Positions 47,427 through 62,300 of a DNA stretch of 64,000 bases are shown here, piece after piece (position 1 is the stretch's first letter; every line of letters begins with the position of its first letter). Source of the DNA: Protula sp. h YS-2021 (lineage: Eukaryota > Annelida > Polychaeta > Sabellida > Serpulidae); assembly GCA_949752745.1 (NCBI GenBank), contig OX457032.1:9799543-9863542 (forward strand). The letters run 5' to 3'. The notes beneath the pieces were generated by a model. That model saw nothing but the letters and a program-made list of their open reading frames with translations. It did no database searches and was not told the DNA's origin. Position numbers and translations under genes: made by a program.

Positions 47427-50400
47427 CTGAAAATTAAGACACATACAAAAATGTACACACACAAGCTAAATATAAAATTCTTAGTTCTGTTGATTTGTTA
47501 CTTTCAAAAGGACCAACAAAAAATTGCCGCAAACCAGTTCTTTAAAATGCTATCTACTTCAGTAATCTACCCATAAATATGGCTTAAATCCAACAGATCA
47601 AATAATGTTACATTTTCTAATACAATTTATCAAACATCCTACAACACCACACCAGTATATGTCCACAGCCGAGTTATACTATATGCAACTTTTTCCGTTT
47701 CTGAAAAGCCGCTTCTAATTTCCAAAACAAAAATACTACATAAATGCCAACCACAAGACCACTTGCAACTTGACTACGTCTCGAGGAGTACGTCTATCCC
47801 CCGTGGGGGATATGGTTTGTGTAAAGCTGTTGCGTGTTGACTACGCAAAAAAAATTTACAAGTGGAAGGATGTAAGTCGACATAGTGTCTAACATTTAGA
47901 CGAATCAATCCATTAACCAGTATTCGCGTGAGACTGTTGTAGGTACGCTAAGTACAGCGCCGATTTTGAAAAATTCGCCATTTTGTCAGGTCCCATCCGG
48001 AAAATGCTTGATCACTTCACTGCGGAAGGTGCCAGGGAGCCCGTGTGCAGAATTTGAAACGAATCCATTCATTAATGTGGCCTGTAGACGCGCGAGACTG
48101 CCGTATATATAAAGTCCAGTGCCAATTTTCAAATGTCCGCCATTTCGTCAATTTTTGGTCGATCCGGAAAATTCTTGGTCACTGCACTGGGGAAGGTTCC
48201 AGAGAAGCCGTGTACAAAATTTGAAAGAATTTGTCTATTAATGTGGCCTGAAGACGCGTGAGACTGCCGTATATATAAAGTCCAGTGCCAATTTTCAAAA
48301 GTCCGCCATTTTGTCAATTTTTGGTCGATCCGGAAAATTCTTGGTCACTGCATTGCGGAAGGTTCCAGAGGAGCCGTGTACAAAATCTGCAACGAATCTG
48401 TATATTAATGTGGCCTGTAGATGCGTGAGACTGCCGTATATACGCTACGTCCAGTGCCGATTTTCAAAAGTCCGCCATTTTGTCAATTTTTGGCCGATCC
48501 GGAAAATTCTTGGTCACTGCACTGCGGAAGGTTCCAGAGAAGCCGTGTACAAAATTTGAAACGAATTTGTCTATTAATGTGGCTTGTAGACGCGTGAGAC
48601 TGCCGTATATATAAAGTCCAGTGCCAATTTTCAAATGTCCGCCATTTTGTCAATTTTTGGCCGATTCGGAAAATTCTTGGTCACTGCACTGCGGAAGGTT
48701 CCAGAGAAGCCGTTTACAAAATTGGAAACGAATCCGTCTATTAATGTGGCCTGTAGACGCGTGAGACTGCCGTATATACGCTAAGTCCAGTGCCGATTTT
48801 CGAAAGTCCGCCATTTTGTCAATTTTTGGTCGATCCGGAAAATTCTTGGTCACTGCACTGCGGAAGGTTCCAGAGAAGCCGTGTACAAAATTTGAACCGA
48901 ATCCATGTATTAATGTGGCCTGTAGGCGCGTGAGACTGAAGCGTGACAGACGGACAGACAGACGGACAGACCGAAAAGTTCAAAACTATATCCCTCCGTT
49001 TCACGGGGGATAATAAAAAGCCTTAACAAATATCGGGAAATGTTGTGCGGAGAAAAACACAAAGGCCACGTCATCAGAGGCCAGCTCGGAAAAGAACACA
49101 AAAGCCACGTCATCAGAGGCCAGCTCGGAAAAGAACACAAAGGCCACGTCATCAGAGGCCAGCTCGGAAAAGAACACAAAAGCCACGTCATCAGAGGCCA
49201 GCTTGGAAAAGAACACAAAGGCCACGTCATCAGAGGCCAGCTCGGAAAAGAACACAAAGGCCACGTCATCAGAGGCCAGCTCGGAAAAGAACACAAAGGC
49301 CACGTCATCAGAGGCGAGCTCGGAAAAGAACACAAAAGCCACGTCATCAGAGGCCAGCTCGGAAAAGAACACAAAAGCCACGTCATCAGAGGCCAGCTCG
49401 GAAAAGAACACAAACGCCACGTCATCAGAGGCCAGCTCGGAAAAGAACACAAAAGCCACGTCATCAGAGGCCAGCTCGGAAAAGAACACAAAAGCCACGT
49501 CATCAGAGGCCAGCTCGGAAAAGAACACAAAAGCCACGTCATCAGAGGCCAGCTCGGAAAAGAACACAAACGCCACGTCATCAGAGGCCAGCTCGGAAAA
49601 GAACACAAAAGCCACGTCATCAGAGGCCAGCTCGGAAAAGAACACAAAAGCCACGTCATCAGAGGCCAGCTCGGAAAAGAACACAAACGCCACGTCATCA
49701 GAGGCCAGCTCGGAAAAGAACACAAAGGCCACGTCATAGGAGGCCAGCTCGGAAAAGAACACAAAGGCCACGTCATCAGAGGCCAGCTCGGAAAAGAACA
49801 CAAAGGCCACGTCATCAGAGGCCAGCTCGGAAAAGAACACAAAAGCCACGTCATCAGAGGCCAGCTCGGAAAAGAACACAAAGGCCACGTCATCAGAGGC
49901 CAGCTCGGAGAAGAACACAAACGCCACGTCATCAGAAGCCAGCTCGGAAAAGAACACAAAAGCCACGTCATCAGAGGCCAGCTCGGAAAAGAACACAAAA
50001 GCCACGTCATCAGAAGCCAGCTCGGAAAAGAACACAAATGGCACGTCATCAGAGGCCATCTCGGAGAAGAACACAAATGCCACGTCATCAGAGGCCAGCT
50101 CGGAGAAGAACACAAATGTCTATATTATTGGTTTTCACCTATTCCTAGACGTATCGAATGCTATTTCACATCTATTAGGGAATTATTGATATCAAGAATT
50201 AGTTTTTGATCTCAAAAAATTCATATTTTGATATCAAGAACCAATTTTCGCTAATTATATTTTTGGTATCTCTAAATGTAATCTTGATATTTAGAGATAT
50301 CAAGAAATATTTATCGATATCAAAAATGACTCAATAATATCTAAAATTGATTTTTTGAGATCAAAAACTCATTCCTTGATAACAAAAATGAAATATCTGA

Positions 50401-53400
50401 CAGCAAAATATCAATTTTGAGCTCAATAATTTATTTTCCTTCAATTGATGTTAAGAATTTATTTCAGATATCATTATTTCAGAATGGGAGTTTTTGAATT
50501 TGTATTTTGAAATATACAAATCATTTTTGGATCCCAAAAATTGACTTTTTGACTTCTGACTTGGGGTCAAAAATTTTGTTCTTATTGTTGATATCAATAA
50601 TTTAAGTTTTCATCTCCAAAATTTAATATTTTTAAGTTTATAAAATTGATTTTTTGATCTCAAAAATAAATTTTTGATATCTAAAATTCAATTATTGATA
50701 GCAAAATATAAATTAATCTTCAATTATATTTTGATATAAAAAATAAGCATTAAATGGTAAAACGGCATTCCATATAGATGGACGTTCTCACTCGGAGATG
50801 TGACGGTGAGCTACATTAAGATTTCACCGCAGTAGCAGTCCCCCTGAAGAGAGTCTATACAGACCGGAAGAAGTGCGGGTCGGATTAAAATTAACCCCTT
50901 TTAGCGCTGAGTGTGTGTTTATTAGAAATCAACTGGGTAACAAATAACTGTCTTCGTTAGAACTCACCGCGACCGTTGTCAGAATGTGGACAAATTGCAA
51001 TCTGTACTTGAAAACAATCAATCTTAAATTCAGACTTGTCAGCCGCTTCTGTCCTTGCCGCCAGCTAGCCTCAATTGTTTAGTTCCTAATACAAATGTCC
51101 TCTTAAGAAACCCATCTACAGAACCTGCAGAATGTCACTAGTTTTGGCATTCACTACGCATCTGTTTCGCTTCGAGTCGGCTAAAAACACAGCGAAATAC
51201 AAAAGCCCTTTTTGGAACTACTACAATGGAAATCCTTGCATTTGCTCAGCTGCTGCATAAAACACAGAGAGTTTCACATCTCGCAGAGCAGTTATAAAGG
51301 CAGCTGCAAAAAGCAAAATCAACTTTGAAACACTCAAGCAAAATCTGTCCACAAAAAGGGCAAGGCCACACACTTTGGCCGAATAGCGCGAATGAAAGAA
51401 CGCAGGCAACAGTTCAAAACCCAGCAAACTGATCAAGAATAGCCCGAACACGTTGAAAGTGATTTCACTTAGGTTAGCTGAATGGCTCTGCCCGAACAGG
51501 GCAGGAGACGAAGGAATTTGGAGTAGGTCAGGGGTAGTGGACAGGGGTAGTGGGCAGGAGTAGTGGTCAGGGGTAGTGGGCAGGGGTGGGGGCAGGGGTA
51601 GGGGTAGTGGGCAGGGGTGGGGGCAGGGGTAGTGGGCAGGGGTGGGGGCAGGGGTATTGGGCAGGGTTGGGGCAGGGGTATTGGGCAGGAGTAGTGGGCA
51701 GGGGTAGTGGGCAGGGTTGGGGGCAGGGGTAGTGGGTAGGGGTGGGGGCTTGATTTCATGAATGGTTCCCGTCAAATCAACAACTGTTGTTCAGACCACG
51801 GCGTCTTATGAACACGGCTTGATTTACACACACGTCACACACATCTGACACAACCGACTCGTTGAGCTGCAGCAGAGGAGCATTATTTTTCAAAACGGAC
51901 GGAAGCGGAACGCAAAGTCAACAACACTTTGCATGAACCGTCGACTCCAATTTTTCCTTGAACCTCGGTACCAGCCAGCTTACGCAAAAATCATAAACAG
52001 CTCAGCTATTTTTTGGTGTGTATGTGTGTACGCGGGCTTTTGAGGGGGCTTACATCCTAAGATGGGCTCTGGCTTGATCCATGTTCTCCGGATCCTCCTT
52101 CAGGATGTACTTCTTGGTGCCCATGACGTAGTTCTCCGTGTACGACTCCCAATGGACCTCCCGCACGTCAAAGTAAAACATCTGCAAAGGAGACAAGCCA
52201 ACATGCACTCCACCTCATACTTTGGGCAGCTTTAAAATGACGCGAAAATCTGCAATATGGGTATAAAATTTGCACATGTGCACAGTTCCAGCTTCTGCAA
52301 TGAGACGTTTTCGCACACTCAGTCACCGAACGGACTCCCGCACAAAGAAATAACACAGAAATGATTCACCAGACGAGTCTGCGACATGACAGCCCTGGGG
52401 GCCACGCGCTTTTCGTTTTGACGCGCCACATCCGTACGTCACTGACGACACAGCAGAACTCAGTCTCCGTCACGTGACCATATAAGATGGGATTTGACTT
52501 CACTGTTAGAATACCACAATCTGCTGTACTTTTTTTTTAATTCACGGATTTGTTGGAGGCTATGACCATATGAGACACGACCTTTCCCTGTCACAGAGGC
52601 CAGCGCGCCGCTGGGACTAACGGGAAGCAGGGATTTACCTTGAGGTCGGCAGGAGTGAGCACCGCACGCAGGGTGTCCAGGTTGGCATGCGTCCACTGCC
52701 ACGTGCGCACCGTGAAGTACTCCAGGGTCGCCATCGACTTGTGCAGCTTGTTGTAGATCTTCACCATCCTGATCGATTAGCAAATCAATAAATCAACTAG
52801 ATGCTGTCAGAGAGCAGCAATATCCCCCGTGAAACCCTAAATATTACCCCTATGCAATATCTAAGCTGGACACCCTTCCTTGAAGTCCACTCCGTTTGCA
52901 TATATGTCGATTTATGACGATTTTTAAAAGCCTGTCATTTTGTCAATTTTGCTTCGATCAAACTGAAACCTTGACGTTGCACATCTTTATACCCTATATG
53001 TTGCCTATATGAAATATGAAAGCTGAATTATGCTTCGTTGATATAGAAGTGGTGTCCACAAAGTCCTATACATGTGCACATATGTCTATTTTCGACGATT
53101 TTCAAAAGCCTGTCAATTTGTCAATTTTGCTTCGATCAAACTGAAACCTTAACGTTGCACATATTTATACCCTATATTTTGCCTGTATGAAATATGAAAG
53201 CTGAATTATGCTTCGTTGATATAGAAGTGGTGTCCACAAAGTCCTATACATGTGCACATATGTCTATTTTCGACGATTTTCAAAAGCCTATCAATTTGTC
53301 AATTTTGCTTCGATCAAACTGAAACCTTGACGTTGCACATCTTTATACCCTATATGTTGCCTATATGAAATATGAAAGCTGAATTATGCTTCGTTGATAT

Positions 53401-56263
53401 AGAAGTGGTGTCCACAAAGTCCTATACATGTGCACATATGTCTATTTTCGACGATTTTCAAAAGCCTGTCAATTTGTCAATTTTGCTTCGATGAAACTGA
53501 AACCTTGACGTTGCACATCTTTATACCCTATATTTTGCCTATATGAAATATGAAAGCTGAATTATGCTTCGTTGATATAGAAGTGGTGTCCACAAAGTCC
53601 TATACATGTGCACATATGTCTATTTTCGACGATTTTCAAAAGCCTGTCAATTTGTCAATTTTGCTTCGATGAAACTGAAACCTTGACGTTGCACATCTTT
53701 ATACCCTATATTTTGCCTATATGAAATATGAAAGCTGAATTATGCTTCGTTGATATAGAAGTGGTGTCCACAAAGTCCTATACATGTGCACATATGTCTA
53801 TTCTCGACGATTTTCAAAAGCCTGTCAATTTGTCAATTTTGCTTCGATGAAACTGAAACCTTGACGTTGCACATCTTTATACCCTATATTTTGCCTGTAT
53901 GAAATATGAAAGCTGAATTATGCTTCGTTGATATAGAAGTGGTGTCCACAAAGTCCTATACATGTGCACATATGTCTATTCTCGACGATTTTCAAAAGCC
54001 TGTCAATTTGTCAATTTTGCTTCGATCAAACTGAAACCTTGACGTTGCACATCTTTATACCCTATATTTTGCCTGTATGAAATATGAAAGCTGAATTATG
54101 CTTCGTTGATATAGAAGTGGTGTCCACAAAGTCCTATACATGTGCACATATGTCTATTCTCGACGATTTTCAAAAGCCTGTCAATTTGTCAATTTTGCTT
54201 CGATCAAACTGAAACCTTGACGTTGCACATCTTTATACCCTATATTTTGCCTGTATGAAATATGAAAGCTGAATTATGCTTCGTTGATATAGAAGTGGTG
54301 TCCACAAAGTCCTATACATGTGCACATATGTCTATTCTCGACGATTTTCAAAAGCCTGTCAATTTGTCAATTTTGCTTCGATCAAACTGAAACCTTGACG
54401 TTGCACATCTTTATACCCTATATTTTGCCTGTATGAAATATGAAAGCTGAATTATGCTTCGTTGATATAGAAGTGGTGTCCACAAAGTCCTATACATGTG
54501 CACATATGTCTATTCTCGACGATTTTCAAAAGCCTGTCAATTTGTCAATTTTGCTTCGATCAAACTGAAACCTTGACGTTGCACATCTTTATACCCTATA
54601 TTTTGCCTGTATGAAATATGAAAGCTGAATTATGCTTCGTTGATATAGAAGTGGTGTCCACAAAGTCCTTAGCTTGAAGAGGGGACGGACGGACGGACGG
54701 ACGGACGGACAGACGGACGGACAGACGGACGGACGGACGGACGGACGGACGATCTCAAACCTATATCCCTCCGTTTCACGGGGGATAATAAACAAACAAA
54801 TACAAAAGAAATCGTTTACTCAGATGGCGATCAATCGCGAACCCCACTTAACTGCATATCAGGTGAAAATCTCTTGGCATTTCTTCTCCATTGAAACAGA
54901 CCCAATAATCGGATGTACAGGCTTAAGGTATAGTTTTGACCGGCAAACATAATTACCCAGTAACATACGCTATACTTCGATCTCTGATCTCCTTCTTTCC
55001 TTTTATTATCATTAATTTTCTTTTAATGTGGCAACGTTTCACAGCGTTTAAGACAACATTGAGTTCCACAGAACTGAGGGTGCAGCTTTGAACGGCGCGG
55101 TCATCGACAGTTGTGTGAACGGCGCGGTCACCGACAGTTGTGTGAACGGCGCGGTCACCGACAGTTGTGTGAACGGCGCGGTCATCGACAGTTCTGTGAA
55201 CGGCGCGGTCATCGACAGTTGTGTGAACGGCGCGGTCACCGACAGTTGTGTGAACGGCGCGGTCACCGACAGTTCTGTGAACGGCGCGGTCACCGACAGT
55301 TCTGTGAACGGTGCGGCATCGACAGTTGTGTGAACGGCGCGGTCACCGACATGTGTCTGAACGGCGCGGTCACCGACAGTTGTGTGAAAGGCGTGATCAC
55401 CGAGAGTTGTGTCAACGGCGCGGTCACAGTCAGTTGTGTGAACGGCGCGGTCACCGACATGTGTCTGAACGGCGCGGTCACCGACAGTTGTGTGAACGGC
55501 GCGGCCATCGACAGTTGTGTGAACGGCGCGGTCACCGACATTCGCGTGAACGCGGTCACCGGCAGTTGTGTGAAAGGCGCGATCACCGAAAGTTGTGTGA
55601 ACGGCGCGGTCACCGACAGTTCTGTGAACGGTGCGGCATCGACAGTTGTGTGAACGGTGCGGCATCGACAGTTGTGTGAACGGCGCGGTCACCGACAGTT
55701 GTGTGAAAGGCGTGATCACCGAGAGTTGTGTCAACGGCGCGGTCACAGTCAGTTGTGTGAACAGCGCGGTCACCGACATGTGTCTGAACGGCGCGGTCAC
55801 CGACAGTGTACGAACGGCGCGGTCACCGACAATTGTGTGAAAGGCGCGGTCGCCGACAGTTTTTTTTTTTAACAGCTGACAGGCCTGGTGATAACTGCAA
55901 CAGGCATACTAAATTTTGAGAAGCATCTTTAAAACTGGAGTTACATTTATGAACTGCCATATGCATTTATCCAAAGGCTGTCAGTCCTCCAAGCAAGCCT
56001 ATCAGCGTCTCGCCATGACGCACAGGGGAATGTAACTAAAGGGGCGTTACCTTGGTTTTTTACCGAGCAGCATGAATCCAAAGTCAGCGGCGTAGGCGGG
56101 CAGCACGTGACTCACCAGCACCCAATAATCGTGCAGCATTCTGTCAACAATCAGTTTTATTCATTTCGCTACATTCTTGTCACATACCCTGGCGTAAAAA
56201 ACGGCTAAACCTAAGAACTAAACAATCACAAGTAAGGCCGTACGTATGTGTGTTTCTCGTATT

Positions 56264-56305
<42 letters not shown>

Positions 56306-59300
56306 TTTGTTGGGGGGGGGGGGTATTTCCACAGTGCGATACTATACTCGCAATACAAAATGTTATCTTTTACTTCATACTGCGATTATTAAACATGTTC
56401 TGCCATTACACAAAAGTGTTCCTCGACTACCTTCAAACTACATTATTCGCCCCAGACAGGTCTTCGCATAGTGAGCGTACCAAAGAACTGGGATAGCATC
56501 ACACTCTACACGCACAAAAAAAAAGCACATGCATGAACTGACAAACTCCGCAGTCCATCCACAAGCAGGAGAGTTGACCTATTGAAAAATACACCATTGA
56601 AGACTAGGAAAGGAATGTCTGCCCATTAAAATCCAGAACTTCTCGATTCTATCCAGAATCCGCACAGATGCATTATTAAAAGAGAAAAACTTTGGAAAAG
56701 GATCAATTCAGTCAGCATTACACATGTAAGGGTACTTTCAAATCAACAGGAGATTCTGTAAAAACAGCAATATTTTTTTTTTGTTTTGGCAGTTCAAACT
56801 GACCAGTTATAAAAGGATTTATTTTTTCATACAGTTACAAAAAGACACGTAATGAAGATTTTCTCAAGTCACAAAAATTCAAAGCTGTTCACTTAGTTAC
56901 AAAAAGCTGAAAATGTGTATTTGTAAAGGATCTATATAACGAATACTTAGAAAAGTCAAAGTACACAAAAGGTGCCAAAAGTGTGTCAGAAATGTGGGTG
57001 TCAGATCAGTAGATAAACGGCAAAGAAAAGTCAAAAGTATACAAAAGATATGCCAAAAGTGTGTCAACATTGTGAGTGTCAGATCAGTAGATAAACGGCA
57101 AAGAAAAGTCAAAAGTACACGAAAGATATGCCAAAAGTGTGTCAACATTGTGAGTGTCAGATCAGCACATAAATGGTAAAGAAAAGTCAAAAGTGCACGA
57201 AAAGTATGCCAAAAGTGTGTCAGAAATGGGGGTGCCAGAACAGCAGATTAATGGTAAAAAAAAGTCAAAAGTACACAAAAGATATGCCAAAAGTGTGTCA
57301 ACATTGTGAGTGTCAGATCAGCACATAAATGGTAAAGAAAAGTCAAAAATACACAAAAGGTATGCCAAAAGTGTTTCAACATTGTGAGTGTCAGATCAGC
57401 AGATAAATGGTAAAGAAAAGTCAAAAGTACACGAAAAGATATGCCAAAAGTGTGTCAACATTGTGAGTGTCAGATCAGCACATAAATGGTAAAGAAAAGT
57501 CAAAAGTGCACGAAAAGCATGCCAAAAGTGTGTCAGAAATGGGGGTGCCAGAACAGCAGATTAATGGTAAAGAAAAGTCAAAAGTACACAAAACATATGC
57601 CAAAAGTGTGTCAACATTGTGAGTGTCAGATCAGCAGATAAATGGTAAAGAAAAGTCAAAAGTACACAAAAGATATGCCAAAAGTGTGTCAACATTGTGA
57701 GTGTCGGACCAGCAGATAAACGGCAAAGAAAAGTCAAAAGTACACGAAAAGTATGACAAAAGGGTGTCAGAAATGTGAGTGTCACATCAGTAGATAAACG
57801 GCAAAGAAAAGTCAAAAGTATACAAAAGATATGCCAAAAGTGTGTCAACATTGTGAGTGTCAGATCAGTAGATAAATGGTAAAGAAAAGTCAAAAGTACA
57901 CGAAAGATATGCCAAAAGGGTGTCAACATTGTGAGTGTCAGATCAGCAGATAAATGGTAAAGAAAAGTCAAAAGTACACGAAAAGATATGCCAAAAGTGT
58001 GTCAACATTGTGAGTGTCAGATCAGCACATAAATGGTAAAGAAAAGTCAAAAGTGCACGAAAAGTATGCCAAAAGTGTGTCAGAAATGGGGGTGCCAGAA
58101 CAGCAGATTAATGGTAAAAAAAAGTCAAAAGTACACAAAAGATATGCCAAAAGTGTGTCAACATTGTGAGTGTCACATCAGCAGATAAACGGCAAAGAAA
58201 AGTCAAAAGTACACAAAAGATATGCCAAAAGTGTGTCAACATTGTGAGTGTCAGATCAGCACATAAATGGTAAAGAAAAGTCAAAAATACACAAAAGGTA
58301 TGCCAAAAGTGTTTCAACATTGTGCGTATCAGATCAGCACATAAATGGTAAAGAAAAGTCAAAAGTGCACGAAAAGTATGCCAAAAGTGTGTCAGAAATG
58401 GGGGTGCCAGAACAGCAGATTAATATTAAAGAAAAGTCAAAAGTACACAAAACATATGCCAAAAGTGTGTCAACATTGTGAGTGTCAGATCAGCAGATAA
58501 ATGGTAAAGAAAAGTCAAAAGTACACGAAAAGATATGCCAAAAGTGTGTCAACATTGTGAGTGTCAGATCAGCACATAAATGGTAAAGAAAAGTCAAAAG
58601 TGCACGAAAAGTATGCCAAAAGTGTGTCAGAAATGGGGGTGCCAGAACAGCAGATTAATGGTAAAGAAAAGTCAAAAATACACAAAAGGTATGCCAAAAG
58701 TGTTTCAACATTGTGCGTATCAGATCAGCACATAAATGGTAAAGAAAAGTCAAAAGTGCACGAAAAGTATGCCAAAAGTGTGTCAGAAATGGGGGTGCCA
58801 GAACAGCAGATTAATATTAAAGAAAAGTCAAAAGTACACAAAACATATGCCAAAAGTGTGTCAACATTGTGAGTGTCAGATCAGCAGAGAAATGGTAAAG
58901 AAAAGTCAAAAGTACACAAAAGATATGCCAAAAGTGTGTCAACATTGTGAGTGTCGGACCAGCAGATAAACGGCAAAGAAAAGTCAAAAGTACACGAAAA
59001 GTATGACAAAAGGGTGTCAGAAATGTGAGTGTCACATCAGCAGATAAACGGCAAAGAAAAGTCAAAAGTCTACAAAAGATATGCCAAAAGTGTGTCAACA
59101 TTGTGAGTGTCAGATCAGCACATAAATGGTAAAGAAAAGTCAAAAATACACAAAAGCTTTGCCAAAAGTGTGTCAACATTGTTAGTATCAGATCAGCAGA
59201 TAAATGGTAAAGAAAAGTCAAAAGTGCACGAAAAGTATGCCAAAAGTTTGTCAACATTGTGAGTGTCAGATCAGCAGATAAATGGTAAAGAAAAGTCAAA

Positions 59301-62300
59301 AGTACACAAAAGATATGCCAAAAGTGTGTCAACATTGTGAGTATCAGATCAGCAGATAAACGGTAAAGAAAAGTCAAAAGTACACAAAAGATATGCCAAA
59401 AGTTGGTCAGAATTGTGGGTGTCAGATCAGCAGATAGACGGTAAAAAAAAGTACGCCAAAAGTGTGGCCACATTCTTAGTGTCAGATCAGTAGATAAATG
59501 GTAAAGAAAAGTCAAAAGTACTTAAAAGATATGCCAAAAGTGTGTCAACATTGTGAGTGTTAGATCAGGAAATAAACATAAAGAAAAGTCAAAAGTACAC
59601 GAAAAGTGTGCCAAAAGTGTGTCAACATTGTGATTGTCAGATCAGAAGATCAATGTAAAAAGAAAAGTCAAAAGTGCACAAAAGATATGCCAAAAGTGTG
59701 TCAACATTGTGCGTATCAGATCAGCACATAAATGGTAAAGAAAAGTCAAAAGTACACAAAAGATATGCCAAAAGTGTGTCAACATTGTGCGCATCAGATC
59801 AGCAGATAAATGGTAAAGAAAAGTCAAAAGTATACAAAACATATGTCAAAAGTTTGTCAACATTGTGAGTGTCAGATCAGCAGATAATGGTAAAGAAAAG
59901 TCAAAAGTACACAAAAGGTATGCCAAAAGTGTGTCAACATTGTGAGTATCAGATCAGCAGATAAATGGTAAAGAAAAGTCAAAAGTACACAAAAGATATG
60001 CCAAAAGTGTGTCAACATTGTGCGTATCAGATCAGCAGATAAATGGTAAAGAAAAGTCAAAAGTACACAAAAGATATGCCAAAAGTGTGTCAACATTGTG
60101 CGTATCAGATCAGCAGATAAATGGTAAAGAAAAGTCAAAAGTATACAAAAGATATGCCAAAAGTTTGTCAACATTGTGAGTGTCAGATCAGCAGATAAAT
60201 GGTAAAGAAAAGTCAAAAGTACACAAAAGATATGCCAAAAGTGTGTCAACATTGTGAGTGTCAGATCAGCAGATAAATGGTAAAGAAAAGTCAAAAGTAC
60301 ACAAAAGATATGCCAAAAGTTTGTCAACATTGTGAGTATCAGATCAGCAGATAAATAGTAAAGAAAAGTCAAAAGTACACAAAAGATATGCCAAAAGTGT
60401 GTCAACATTGTGAGTGTCAGATCAGCAGATAAATGGTAAAGAAAAGTCAAAAGTGCACAAAAGATATGCCAAAAGTGTGTCAACATTGTGAGTGTCAGAT
60501 CAGCAGATAAATGGTAAAGAAATGTCAAAAGCGCACAAAAGATATGCCAAAAGTGTGTCAACATTGTGAGTATCAGATCAGCAGATAAATGGCAAAGAAA
60601 AGTCAAAAGTATACAAAAGATATGTCAAAAGTGTGTCAACATTGTGAGTGTCAGATCAGCAGATAAATGGTAAAGAAAAGTCAAAAGTACACGAAAAGAT
60701 ATGCCAAAAGTGTGTCAGAAATGGGAGTGCCAGAACAGCAGATAAATGGTAAAGAAAAGTCAAAAGTACACACAAGATATGCCAAAAGTGTGTCCACATT
60801 GTGAGTGTCAGATCAGCAGATTAACGGCAAAGAAAAGTCAAAAGTACACGAAAAGTATGCCAAAGGTGTGTCAGAAATGGGGGTGCCAGAACAGCAGATA
60901 AATGTAAAAGAAAAGTCAAAAGTGCACGAAAAGTATGCCAAAGGTGTGTCAGAAATGTGAGTGTCAGATCAGCAGATAAATGGTAAAGAAAAGTCAAAAG
61001 TACACAAAAGATATGCCAAAAGTGTGTCAACATTGTGGGTGTCAGATCAGCAGATAAATGGTAAAGAAAAGTCAAAAGTACACAAAAGATATGCCAAAAG
61101 TGTGTCAACATTGTGAGTGTCAGATCAGCACATAAATGGTAAAGAAAAGTCAAAAATACACGAAAAGTATGCCAAAAGTGTGTCAGAAATGGGGGTGCCA
61201 GAACAGCAGATTAATGGTAAAGAAAAGTCAAAAGTACACAAAACATATGCCAAAAGTGTGTCAACATTGTGAGTGTCAGATCAGCAGATAAATGGTAAAG
61301 AAAAGTCAAAAGTACACAAAAGATATGCCAAAAGTGTGTCAACATTGTGAGTGTCAGATCAGCACATAAATGGTAAAGAAAAGTCAAAAATACACGAAAA
61401 GTATGCCAAAAGTGTGTCAGAAATGGGGGTGCCAGAACAGCAGATTAATGGTAAAGAAAAGTCAAAAGTACACAAAACATATGCCAAAAGTGTGTCAACA
61501 TTGTGCGTATCAGATCAGCAGATAAATGGTAAAGAAAAGTCAAAGTACACAAAAGATATGCCAAAAGTGTGTCAACATTGTGCGTATCAGATCAGCAGAT
61601 AAATGGTAAAGAAAAGTCAAAAGTACACAAAAGATATGCCAAAAGTTTGTCAACATTGTGAGTGTCAGATCAGCAGATAAATGGTAAAGAAAAGTCAAAA
61701 GTATACAAAACATATGTCAAAAGTTTGTCAACATTGTGAGTGTCAGATCAGCAGATAAAGGGTAAAGAAAAGTCAAAAGTACACAAAAGATATGCCAAAA
61801 GTTTGTCAGATAATGTGGGTGCCAGAACACCAGATGATAAAGCTGAATGAAATACCCAGACACCCTCACGTGGAGTGACAGGTATCGCCGATATTCTGAT
61901 CTCGTGTGTAAGATCCTCGATGTAAATCGAAATCCCCTTCCCTCTCCCAACCCAGAAACTGTCAAGCAGAAAAAAACTCCATAACCGAGCCAAAACCGTT
62001 ATCGCTTTACGCGAAGAGAATGTATTAGAACTGAAAACGAAACACATAATCGCATATGATTTGTACAGAACAAGACCAAGACGCGACATGTGAGCAGTGC
62101 CCCTTGCCCGCTGTTACTTCAGAAGCTGGGCCGAGAATTACACACATACATCGACACACATGTACCGATCTATTTGAAGAAAAACATATTCCTTATTTGC
62201 AATCCCGAAAAGTAAATGTTACTGTGCACTTTTTTTTCTTTTTTTTTGGGGGGGGGGGTGGGGGTGGGGGAGGGGGGTTAGGACCGGGGTGCGGCTCGGC

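Noticed and set aside
48910..50209. Frames of 367-401 codons on both strands
   Set aside because: All come from the 36-bp array (divisible by 3, stop-free); sense and antisense are both open.
56897..61153. Repeated minus-strand frames rich in [12 protein letters not shown]
   Set aside because: They are products of the 78-bp array and restart at each variant unit.
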